The position numbers and the translations under genes are program-made. The notes under the pieces were generated by a model, which did no database searches, was not told where the DNA came from, and was given only the letters and a program-made list of their open reading frames with translations. This document shows positions 6,478 to 15,135 of a stretch of DNA of 35,875 nt, one piece after another. Location: assembly GCA_017409405.1 (NCBI GenBank), contig JAFQSU010000068.1, positions 1 through 35,875 on the forward strand, read 5' to 3'. Position 1 is the stretch's first letter, and each line of letters opens with the position of its first letter. The stretch comes from Oscillospiraceae bacterium (GTDB lineage: Bacteria > Bacillota > Clostridia > Oscillospirales > JAAYXM01).

Positions 6478-9400
6478 TTATTTTACATAGTCAAGTATGC
6501 GCTTGATAAGCACTGCAACTTCTGCTCGTGTTGTATAGTCGGTCGGAGCGACAAGTCCTGACTTGCCGTTCACAAGACCTTCGGAGATGAGGAAGGCTAC
6601 TGCGTCTTTTGCGTACTCTGCGACGGTGTCGAAGTCGGGGTAGGACACCTCATCCGTCTTCGGGAGGGCGCTGAGACCCTCCCCTACGGGGGTGGAGGTC
6701 AGTGCACGGTATACTATTACCATCATATCCTGACGGGTTATTGTATTACGTGGTGCGTATTTGTTATCACCTATACCGCCGACGATACCGCAATTTCGGG
6801 CTATTGCAAGCTCTCGTGCAAAGTAGTCGGACTCACTGACGTCTGCAAAGTTTTCGGTGTTATCCGATTCAAGCTCAAACGCACGGACAAGAAGCAGTGC
6901 AAAGTCTGCTCTTGTTATGTTGTTTGCAGGTGAGAATGTAGTCTCACTTGTTCCCTTGATGATACCTGCCTTCGCAAGCTCATTGATTGCGTCCGATGCC
7001 CAAGCGTAGTTTCCAAGGTCAACAAATCCCTTTGACGGGAGGGCAGGGACACCCTCCCCTACGGTAGTGTCTTCGCCATTGTCGGGGTTGGTGTCATCGC
7101 CTGTGTCGGGGGCAGGTGCGGCACCGCCGCCACCTCCGCCTCCACCACCGCCGCCTGACGGTGTGTCAGTCGAGTCAGCAGAACCAGAGTTCTCATTATC
7201 TGCTCCGGGTTTAGATGTTGTCGAGCCGTAAACCTTTATCGTAAAGTTAAGTCTCGCAACTCTTCCGTCTTCGTCAATCGCATCAATCTGAACAAGATTG
7301 TCGTTAATCTGCGATGCATCGGGTCTCCATGTGAAAACGCCTGTTTGTCCGTCAAACGATGCACCTCGCGGCAATCTCTTCGCCTCATAAGTTACAGCCT
7401 GCAAAAGCGGACTTTCCGCCTTGACGGTTAAGCTCATAGAGCTTCCTGCCGTAGCGGTGATACCTTCTGTATCCGTCACAAAGTACGGAGAGGAATCGTC
7501 CTTGTGTGCAATCGGTATACGGAAGGTCTGCTCGGTATCAACAAAGTAATTATATCCCTTGTCAAAATCACCTCTGTCAGCAAAACCTGATATGAGAGAC
7601 GTATTTCCGAGATGCAGACGCACACTTCCGTCAATATCGGGCGACGGCTCGGCGCTCAGTATACGGAACGAGCCGTTGTCCTCAACATGGGTATTATCTA
7701 CATAGATGTAAGTATTGGGAAGTGTTTTCAAATCAACATCAGATGTGAATTCTACATCGATATAGTTATCTGTCGAAAACTCCGTCTGAAATCCCGTAAT
7801 CGTTCCGGTATACGCAGGTGTAAGTCCCGTCTGATTTGCTATCGTTGTTCCGTCGTTTACATACGAATAAGTAATCTTATCGTCATTCATCGAAACAACA
7901 CCGATAAAGCCGCAGAAATCAAAGCTTGCGTCACTGCCGTTTGATGTCTTGTAATGTACCTTGTACGGAACGGTTGTATCCTTTGCATAAACAATGTAGT
8001 CAATTCTGCCGTTTTCAAGCGTTACCTTAACAGCCTTCGCCTCATCCATCAAAAATTCTTTTTCGTCTGCACGTGTGACAGTAACCTTTTCGATATTCTT
8101 TATATATCTCTCACCGTCATACGGTTCAACGACAGAAGTAAAGAGTGTATCAAGCTTTTCATTCTGCGCTTTTCCGTCGTTAGCACCAGTGTGACGTGCG
8201 AAGAGATACCTGACCTTATCGATTGCAAAAGGCTTTTTCGGAGGTATAGCAGATGTTGTCGTAAGCTCATCAAGCTTAAATGAATTAAGCATCGTAAGTC
8301 TTACACGCAAATCATTGTTCGGAGGATTGAGTTCCCTATAGTGGTCATCTACCTTCCAGTCAACACTGAAAACATCGGCATTTTCGGGAGCGGTTGCACG
8401 GTCAACCTCACCAAACCAGCTTTCGGTGCCGAGACCATCGGTCTTTCCGCCAAGGTCACGGTCGATATCATATATGCCGAACTTTCCGCCGTAAGCGTTT
8501 TTGATGTCTACGGAAAGAACGTTACTCTCTCCCCAGCCCTTGTCAATGCCCTGATATGAGCCTATATAATTTCCGTCAGCATCCGTCTGACTCTGTACTG
8601 CGACGTTGTCCGAAAGCTCTGCCTCACGACCGAGAGCGTGGAAGGAATAGAGATGGTCTTCACCGCCGATTATGTGGAAGAAGTCAACGCCGTAGGATAC
8701 ATCGTCGTTTGCATCAACCATAACGAGAGTGCGCCTGTACTTCTCAACCCCCTGCCAGTCATAGACTGCCGCATTTTCGACATCCATGAGCTGAACATTT
8801 CCCGAATCGTCAAAATGCATCGGGTTTCCGCCAATTACATTTCGCTGTGCGAAGTTGTTTACCGTAACCGTATTATGACTTAAGGTGTGCTGGTCAAACT
8901 CAAAGCGCTGTGCACTGTTGTTGTCCTTAACCGCAGGCTCACCCGGGTCCGCACCGACCTCAAGGCCGTACGCATGGAATCCAAGATTGAGCTTATCACG
9001 GTGTGCGTGACCGCCCATCATTCCATACCAGATATAGAAGTCGCGCTGTGTATTTACGTTTCTCTGATTATCATCCGAGATGTACCAGTCTCCGGCACGG
9101 AGCATGGCAAGTCCGTATCCGCCAAAGTTCTCACTCGGAAGCTTTATCGTACTTGAACCGTCTACAACCTTTTCAATCTCCTCAACAACAGCCTCGGGCT
9201 CTTCTAAGAAGATTGAGCCATGAATGCCGTCTGTCTCGTTTCCGTTAAGGCGGTAGAGATAACGCGCGACATTTGCTTTCATCTCTTCATCTTCCGTGAG
9301 TTCGAACGCCAGAGTCAGAGCATTCATATCCGTAAGGGACAGAAGATGTCTGCCCATAGCATCGTGGTCACCAAGGTTTGGAGATGCATCAGAAACACAG

Positions 9401-12400
9401 AGAATCTCAAGCTGACCCGTCAGCATACGCTTAAATTTCGGGTTGCTGTAGATGTCGTACAGTTCTTTTTTATCCTCGGGTATCTTGTCATAGCCGTTCA
9501 AAATATCGCCAAGCTGCACAAGATTTGATACCCATCCTGCGTTATATCCCGGTGCCGTCTCATTTGCATGACCGTCACGACTGACTATACCCATAATCTG
9601 AGACGCGATATTTCCGCCGGTGTATCTATTTGCCCCTGCTGCACCACCGGATTTGAACTCAAAGTCAATCCATTCCTCGGTTTCAGGAGACGAGTCAAGC
9701 ACAACACCTGCAAGCAGGTGCATAATCTGGTCAGTCGGGAAGTTACCCTGATATCTGCGCTTAAGACGTGCCTCGTGAAGCGTACGGAGCAGCCCGTTTT
9801 CAATGTTCATCGAAATCGCAGTAGCGCTTGTTTTCGGATTTTCAAAGCCGTACTTTTCTGCCTTTTGGGACAAGAAAGCAATTGTCTCTTCGTTTTTAAG
9901 TGCCGGCCAGAAAGCATCGTATGCCTTTATAAACAATGTTGCTATAGTTACGTCGTGAAGCTTTCCGAGGATAAGCCCGTGAGGAAGACCGGTAAGAGTC
10001 CCGTCCGCATTTTGCTTATAGCTGTTATCCGATACAGGGAGACGCTTTCCGATTTCAACAACGTCAAAGTCGGGATATGCATCAGCTATACGGTCAACAA
10101 GAATCGCTCCCGTGACGCCGTATTTCTCTTCACCCGTATAAATATATGCATCCATAAGTGAAGTAAGAGCATTCCATATAAGCCCTTGTCCGTACGGGTC
10201 CCAGATTCCGTAATAGTTGTAATATGCTATAAACGGCTCTATTCTGTACTCCGTTACAGGGTTTCCGTCCTCATCGTATATCTGTTCACCTTTATCATTC
10301 TTCATGTAGTGGGTATATTCATAACCCCAGCCGTCGTCTACCGCATAGAACGGGTCGTTCTTTTCTTTGTAAAGCTCGTTATAGAGATATCCGCCCTCTA
10401 CTCCGTAGCCGTAGTAGTTCTGCCACGCCTCGTCGGTGTGCTTGCCGCCGGGGGCAATGCAGTCACATACCTCTTTTGTACAGACGAACATCTCGTGGTG
10501 CTTCTGCAAAGCCATTTCGTAATCCCAGTTTGCATGTTCGTCAAGACCGAGCTTATAGAATTTTTCAAAGTCGTTTGACGGGAAATAACGTCTGCAATCC
10601 GGGCACTGAACCTTCCACGGTTTATTGAGTGCATCACGCTTAAACGGTCTTGAGCCATACTGTGCTTCAAGCTCTTTTCCGCAATAGAGACAGTCCGTAT
10701 AACCGGAGTCGTTAAAGCGTGCCGTCATGTGCTGCGCACGCGGAAGCTCCTGCGTCGTGACGAAGTTCCAGAGTTCTTCACGCATGTTTACGTATATATC
10801 CGCCTGTGCAACAGCAGACTTCATAGCACTCTTTGCCCAGTCATAGCGCTCAATGTTGCGGCGCGCATTCGCCACCTTTGTGTCCGTATAATACGTCCTG
10901 CGCGTCTTGCCTGAGCCGACAATAACGGTGAGTGTGAAGTCTTCTACGTAATTTCCCCACTCCGCCGTGACCGTAATCGTACCGATACCGTTTTGGAGTG
11001 CTGTAACGGTATTTCCCGAAAGGTCTATGATTTCAGGAGAGTTGTTTGTGAACGAAAGAGTACAGTTTTCAGTATATTCGGGAACATTTGCCTCCCACTC
11101 AACAATGTCGTTTCCGAGTGTCAGTGTATCGCCTACAGCGAGAGCTTCCGGTGTTTTTGTTCCCTCTATCGGAAATGCACCGCTGAAGCTTATCTTATTA
11201 ACCATAAGCAGGCTGTATGCTGCACCTGCGCCCTGAATTACAAGGATGTGTTCTCCTGCATTTTCGACATACGCATCACCGAGGTACGTTGTTCTTTCTG
11301 TATCTCCGTCATTATATGCCGTATGATTTGAATCATAGCAATCAAAACGACCTATCCTGTAAGCATCGGTGAGATAATCCTCGACCTTTTCCCCCTCTTT
11401 CGGAATCGGAGCGAGATATACATACCCTGCACCGAGCGCATTATATGCAAGGTGTTCCAAAGCAGCTCTGTAATGCCCCGACTTTGGCATATTCACCTTC
11501 AAAGCAAACCATTGTCCGTCGGTCAGAGTTGTTCTGAGAAAGGAGCCACTTGACAGGTTGAAGCTCATGTCGTTTTTTGCTATTGCTTCATCACGCCCGT
11601 ACCAGCTCCAGCCATCGGTATAGTCGGCAGTGATACCGTGACCTTCTTCAACTCCGCATATATCGTTGTTTGCGCGGCTCTGATTTTTATAATGCTCAGG
11701 ATATATGTAATAGGACGGATTAAGCCATGCCTCACCGGCTGAGTTATTAACCTTTTCATCAAGCTTATATGAAACTCTGTCACCCGAGTCTGTCGGGTTA
11801 ATTACTCTGACATATCCTACCGCAACGTCCTCTTTGTCCTGTATCTCAACCTTCGCCGTGATTTTTGCACGACCGAAGTTTGTCCCTGCCGTGACGTTAA
11901 GCCCGTCAACCGTAGCTATATTTTCGTCGGATGACGAAATTTCCTTCAAGGTAAAGTCACTTATCGGGTTACCGAACTTATCGGCAAGAGAAAGAGTTGT
12001 GCTACCACCCGAAATAAGTCTTCCGTTTTCGGGTATAAGCTGATTGGTCTTTATCTCCTGTTCGACGTACTCGCCGCTGAAGGTGATTTTTGAGATTATG
12101 TTACCCGTTGTACCTGCGTTTGTTTTCTTGAAAACGAGGAGGTGGTCGCCCTTTGCTTTAACCTCGACGGACATAACCTTTGCCGTACCGTCATACTGTG
12201 TGCTGTCAAGCGTGCCTATCTTGTAGGTATCGTCTGCCACAAGCCCGGCTATCTCATCGATTCGCTCCTGCGGAAGCTGCGGATAGAGAAGCTTTTCCTC
12301 GTCCGTAAGTACCTCATCGTCAAGCTTTAAGTAATAATACGCCTTTCCGTCGTTGTGCGAAAGCACTGACATCGGGATGAAGTAAACGTCCGCTACACCG

Positions 12401-13440
12401 TTGTCCGTATCGTAGTTTATCTTTACGTCATAACGACCCGTCTTCTCAAACGGGAACGCAAGGGCGTGGAAGCCGTCCTTTGCCGTAGCTATAAGTCTGA
12501 ACATACCGTTTGAAGCCTGATAAAACGAACGGTTTTCCTTATATCCACCATTATTTGTGTTTGTTCTGCTATATTCCGTATTCCATGCATACGCATACCA
12601 ACCGTCGGTAAAATCTGTCGTTATACCGCGAAGGTCGGCGTTTGCTGACTTATCCCCTGTTTCTTCTGCTTTAAGCTTGACAACAGGATTTTCCCATGTG
12701 TTCTTTACGAGCGCGAAGGTGTATGCCTTCGTTGCCTCTTTTCCGGCATAAGCTGCCGTAATCTCCGGCGGTGCCCACGGAATAACCTCTGTAAGCTCAA
12801 GCTTTGCAGGATATATTCTGCCTATGTTGTCTGTGTTTGCTACATCGGCTGTTGCAATCTTGAATACAACAACATACTCTCCCTTTTCAAGCTCAATCTC
12901 AGGTGAGCCGTTTCTTGTTTTAAGCGGAGCGATTGATTGTCTATAGTTACTTGAAACTCTTGTCGGCGCACATACCGCAAGCTCGTCCTCACTGCCGAGC
13001 AGAGTCGGAACATCCGAAAGAGCCGTAGTTCCGGGGAGAATATGCACTGTAGCTTTTCCCGGGTAATTTGTCCCGTTGTTGTTTGTTCCCGTGCAGATAT
13101 AGTTTATGTTATACAGTCCGTCTTTTGCAACATCGAGCTTGATTGCAAACCAGTCACCGACCGTACCTGAGGTATACATATAATACCCCGTGTACTTACC
13201 TGCTACCTCTGAATACTGAACCTTTGTGGTCAGTCCGTCGGACTGACCGAAATACTTCCACTTGTTCCCCGTAGCCGGATAGTCTGTAAACTTATCTACC
13301 GACTTATTCAAATCGGCATCGCCGTTTGGCGCAAGGCTGTATACGATTGGCTCAGGCGTCTCCGCTGCAAATGAATATACGGGAAGAAGTGAGACAACCA
13401 TGCACAGAACAAGCAGAAGCGATATTGCTCTCTTTTTCAT
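6478..13440 (-). CDS. Giant SLH-anchored, heparinase II/III-like polysaccharide lyase
   Basis: This 2320-residue secreted protein has a signal peptide (1-25); three related beta-rich modules at about 33-217, 250-458 and 560-756, each ending in a GEHILVIQ-like strand; Ig-like (Big_2-type) domains at about 462-547 and 768-842; a Cys pair set C917xxC920 and C946xxC949 suggesting a zinc site; an alpha-helical toroid at about 1050-1400; and the heparinase II/III beta-sandwich with GGHAHRDKLNL (His1478, His1480) and HTLSHNTVTVNN (His1518, His1522). A putative Ig domain (1985-2070), a poly-Gly linker (2095-2105) and three SLH domains (about 2137-2178, 2196-2240, 2266-2310) follow. It should cleave an acidic polysaccharide by beta-elimination while bound to the cell wall. 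The exact substrate cannot be told. AGG-rich ribosome site upstream; 22 bases from the solute-binding protein gene. Confidence 0.88.
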   Translation of the reverse strand: MKKRAISLLLVLCMVVSLLPVYSFAAETPEPIVYSLAPNGDADLNKSVDKFTDYPATGNKWKYFGQSDGLTTKVQYSEVAGKYTGYYMYTSGTVGDWFAIKLDVAKDGLYNINYICTGTNNNGTNYPGKATVHILPGTTALSDVPTLLGSEDELAVCAPTRVSSNYRQSIAPLKTRNGSPEIELEKGEYVVVFKIATADVANTDNIGRIYPAKLELTEVIPWAPPEITAAYAGKEATKAYTFALVKNTWENPVVKLKAEETGDKSANADLRGITTDFTDGWYAYAWNTEYSRTNTNNGGYKENRSFYQASNGMFRLIATAKDGFHALAFPFEKTGRYDVKINYDTDNGVADVYFIPMSVLSHNDGKAYYYLKLDDEVLTDEEKLLYPQLPQERIDEIAGLVADDTYKIGTLDSTQYDGTAKVMSVEVKAKGDHLLVFKKTNAGTTGNIISKITFSGEYVEQEIKTNQLIPENGRLISGGSTTLSLADKFGNPISDFTLKEISSSDENIATVDGLNVTAGTNFGRAKITAKVEIQDKEDVAVGYVRVINPTDSGDRVSYKLDEKVNNSAGEAWLNPSYYIYPEHYKNQSRANNDICGVEEGHGITADYTDGWSWYGRDEAIAKNDMSFNLSSGSFLRTTLTDGQWFALKVNMPKSGHYRAALEHLAYNALGAGYVYLAPIPKEGEKVEDYLTDAYRIGRFDCYDSNHTAYNDGDTERTTYLGDAYVENAGEHILVIQGAGAAYSLLMVNKISFSGAFPIEGTKTPEALAVGDTLTLGNDIVEWEANVPEYTENCTLSFTNNSPEIIDLSGNTVTALQNGIGTITVTAEWGNYVEDFTLTVIVGSGKTRRTYYTDTKVANARRNIERYDWAKSAMKSAVAQADIYVNMREELWNFVTTQELPRAQHMTARFNDSGYTDCLYCGKELEAQYGSRPFKRDALNKPWKVQCPDCRRYFPSNDFEKFYKLGLDEHANWDYEMALQKHHEMFVCTKEVCDCIAPGGKHTDEAWQNYYGYGVEGGYLYNELYKEKNDPFYAVDDGWGYEYTHYMKNDKGEQIYDEDGNPVTEYRIEPFIAYYNYYGIWDPYGQGLIWNALTSLMDAYIYTGEEKYGVTGAILVDRIADAYPDFDVVEIGKRLPVSDNSYKQNADGTLTGLPHGLILGKLHDVTIATLFIKAYDAFWPALKNEETIAFLSQKAEKYGFENPKTSATAISMNIENGLLRTLHEARLKRRYQGNFPTDQIMHLLAGVVLDSSPETEEWIDFEFKSGGAAGANRYTGGNIASQIMGIVSRDGHANETAPGYNAGWVSNLVQLGDILNGYDKIPEDKKELYDIYSNPKFKRMLTGQLEILCVSDASPNLGDHDAMGRHLLSLTDMNALTLAFELTEDEEMKANVARYLYRLNGNETDGIHGSIFLEEPEAVVEEIEKVVDGSSTIKLPSENFGGYGLAMLRAGDWYISDDNQRNVNTQRDFYIWYGMMGGHAHRDKLNLGFHAYGLEVGADPGEPAVKDNNSAQRFEFDQHTLSHNTVTVNNFAQRNVIGGNPMHFDDSGNVQLMDVENAAVYDWQGVEKYRRTLVMVDANDDVSYGVDFFHIIGGEDHLYSFHALGREAELSDNVAVQSQTDADGNYIGSYQGIDKGWGESNVLSVDIKNAYGGKFGIYDIDRDLGGKTDGLGTESWFGEVDRATAPENADVFSVDWKVDDHYRELNPPNNDLRVRLTMLNSFKLDELTTTSAIPPKKPFAIDKVRYLFARHTGANDGKAQNEKLDTLFTSVVEPYDGERYIKNIEKVTVTRADEKEFLMDEAKAVKVTLENGRIDYIVYAKDTTVPYKVHYKTSNGSDASFDFCGFIGVVSMNDDKITYSYVNDGTTIANQTGLTPAYTGTITGFQTEFSTDNYIDVEFTSDVDLKTLPNTYIYVDNTHVEDNGSFRILSAEPSPDIDGSVRLHLGNTSLISGFADRGDFDKGYNYFVDTEQTFRIPIAHKDDSSPYFVTDTEGITATAGSSMSLTVKAESPLLQAVTYEAKRLPRGASFDGQTGVFTWRPDASQINDNLVQIDAIDEDGRVARLNFTIKVYGSTTSKPGADNENSGSADSTDTPSGGGGGGGGGGGAAPAPDTGDDTNPDNGEDTTVGEGVPALPSKGFVDLGNYAWASDAINELAKAGIIKGTSETTFSPANNITRADFALLLVRAFELESDNTENFADVSESDYFARELAIARNCGIVGGIGDNKYAPRNTITRQDMMVIVYRALTSTPVGEGLSALPKTDEVSYPDFDTVAEYAKDAVAFLISEGLVNGKSGLVAPTDYTTRAEVAVLIKRILDYVK
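6661..6689 (-). repeat. Copy 1 of a 29-bp GC-rich palindromic repeat inside the lyase gene
   Basis: The segment has CGGGAGGGC at one end and ACCCTCCCCTACGG at the other and forms a hairpin. It encodes VGEGLSALP in the linker between SLH domains 2 and 3. It matches the copy at 7036-7064 at 25 of 29 positions. Confidence 0.75.
7036..7064 (-). repeat. Copy 2 of the 29-bp palindromic repeat inside the lyase gene
   Basis: The same palindrome lies in the same reading frame and encodes VGEGVPALP just before SLH domain 1. The four differences from copy 1 are all in the loop region, and both GGGAGGG/CCCTCCC stem arms are intact. Confidence 0.75.
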
Positions 13441-13462
13441 TTGTTATCCTCCGCAAAAGAGT

Positions 13463-15001
13463 TTACTTTACGTTGTTATAAGAAATCTCGTAAGCTTCAA
13501 GAAGCTCGGGGAGACCCATCTCGTCAAGGGATGCGACGTATTCGTCAAACTTTGAAAGCGGCTCCTGACCGAGAATTATTTTTGTCATTACTTCCTGTGT
13601 ATAAGTTGTAAGTGCTGCCTGATACTGTTCAATAACATCCTTCTGCTCAGGAGCATGTGCAAGCCAGGTTGTTATTGTCGGCTCGTCATGGAGATGCGAA
13701 AGAACAAGGTCGCGTGTCTCTGCAATCTCATCGGATTCAAGACCGAGAGTTGCCTCTTCGTCAAGAAGCGTATATGCGCCGTAGGTAGAGAAGCCGTAGA
13801 GAGAGTTCGGCTGTGTTCCCTTTTCATCGGTGATGAACCTCTTCTTGCCGTCTACTACTTCATAGGTTTCACCCTCACGACCCCACGAAACAAGCTCACG
13901 TGCCTCATCGGTATAGAACCAGTCGAGGAACTTTGCGGAATTTGCAATTCTTCCCTCGTCCTTTGTGTTGCACATAAGCATGCCTATCGGGTCAATTGTG
14001 TATCTGTTCATAAGAGCGACACCGCCCTCACGAGCTATCGGCGGAACCATTGCATGAAGGTCATAGTCGGGGTTTTTAGTACGTCCAAGACCGTTGAAGA
14101 AGTCGATTCGTGTCTGATACTCAGGCATGATAAATCCGCGGTCTGTTGTCATAAGTTCCTGCCATGTAGACTCGCTTATCGTCATAAAGTCGGACGGCGT
14201 AAGCTTTTCGTCAACCATCTTCTTGAGGAAGGTTATAACCTCAAGCATAACATCCTCGCTTGCACCGTAGTGCCACTTACCCTCATTAAAGTCATAGTAG
14301 AAGCCTGTGCTCCAGTACGGCTTCCAGGACGGACCGGAGGCGTCTATATGATTGAATGCCGAGCGGAGGCAGAACGGATACGAATCGGGATAGATTTCTT
14401 TAAGCTGTTTGCAAACCTCATAGAGCTCATCGAAGGTTTCGGGAACCTTGAGGTTGTGCTTTTCAAATATATCCTTGCGGTAAAGCCATGCACGGACGCC
14501 GGAGGACTTTTCCTTACCCATTGCCGGAGTGTAGTAAACCTTACCGTCGTATGCTTTTCGTACCGTTACATACTGTGAATATTCCTCTTCAGAGAGTGAA
14601 TCAAGCCATGCGTTGTAGTTGGGCATATACTCTGCCATATCGTCAAGAGCGATGATTGCGCCGCCCTCGTTATACTGGTCACAGCGGAGCTTTGTCGTAA
14701 ATGCCATAACATCCGGAAGTGTTTCGGGAGAAGCGAACATGAGCGGATATTTTGTCTTTGCGTCCGATGACGGGATTGCGGTGATTTCAAGCGTTGCGCC
14801 GCATGCCTCTTCTATGTATTCGAAAACCTTCCAGTCCTCCTGATACGGCCAGCTTACATGAGACGGGATGTTAAGCTGTATGACATCCTCACGTGTGAGC
14901 GGATCGAGGTTGGCTTCGCTTCCCTTAGTTATGTTTCCGCCGCAAGCGGCAAGGGACAGCATCATTATTCCCGATAAAATCAATGCGGTTAATTTTTTCA
15001 T
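13463..15001 (-). CDS. Extracellular solute-binding lipoprotein (family 1)
   Basis: This 512-residue protein has a lipoprotein signal peptide with lipobox LAAC (Cys20), so it is anchored to the outer face of the membrane. The body (PETLPDVMAFTT, GKVYYTPAMG, WLYRKDIFEKHNLKVPETFDELYEVCKQLK) is typical of the LplA-like oligosaccharide-binding proteins of ABC importers in Firmicutes. It would capture the glycan fragments released by the neighbouring lyase. No permease or ATPase gene is in the window, so it must use partners encoded elsewhere. The lyase gene follows after 22 bases, which points to one transcript. Confidence 0.9.
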   Translation of the reverse strand: MKKLTALILSGIMMLSLAACGGNITKGSEANLDPLTREDVIQLNIPSHVSWPYQEDWKVFEYIEEACGATLEITAIPSSDAKTKYPLMFASPETLPDVMAFTTKLRCDQYNEGGAIIALDDMAEYMPNYNAWLDSLSEEEYSQYVTVRKAYDGKVYYTPAMGKEKSSGVRAWLYRKDIFEKHNLKVPETFDELYEVCKQLKEIYPDSYPFCLRSAFNHIDASGPSWKPYWSTGFYYDFNEGKWHYGASEDVMLEVITFLKKMVDEKLTPSDFMTISESTWQELMTTDRGFIMPEYQTRIDFFNGLGRTKNPDYDLHAMVPPIAREGGVALMNRYTIDPIGMLMCNTKDEGRIANSAKFLDWFYTDEARELVSWGREGETYEVVDGKKRFITDEKGTQPNSLYGFSTYGAYTLLDEEATLGLESDEIAETRDLVLSHLHDEPTITTWLAHAPEQKDVIEQYQAALTTYTQEVMTKIILGQEPLSKFDEYVASLDEMGLPELLEAYEISYNNVK

Positions 15002-15090
15002 TTTCCCGAATTCCTTTCTTCGTTATGTGTGTAGGTTTATTTTTGTGTGGGAGCATTCGAAGAATCTCATGCCCCCACTATGATGGGTAT

Positions 15091-15110
15091 GGGCGGTCCG
15101 AAAACCGCCC
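15091..15110. other. Hairpin in the gap between the module protein and solute-binding protein genes
   Basis: GGGCGGT and ACCGCCC form a perfect 7-bp GC stem around CCGAAA. No T run follows on the minus strand, so it is not a clear terminator. The same 134-base gap has CATTCGAAGAATCTC (15053-15067), which resembles the end of the dispersed repeat at 19300-19340. Confidence 0.5.
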
Positions 15111-15135
15111 AGTGAGTTGTTACAATATAAGTGAC

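Noticed and set aside
7612..12751. Many plus-strand reading frames opposite the giant lyase gene
   Set aside because: They lack ribosome sites and known motifs and follow from the codon use of the minus-strand gene.
15091..15110. Terminator for the 895-residue protein gene
   Set aside because: The stem is good, but no T run follows on the minus strand, so termination is not supported.
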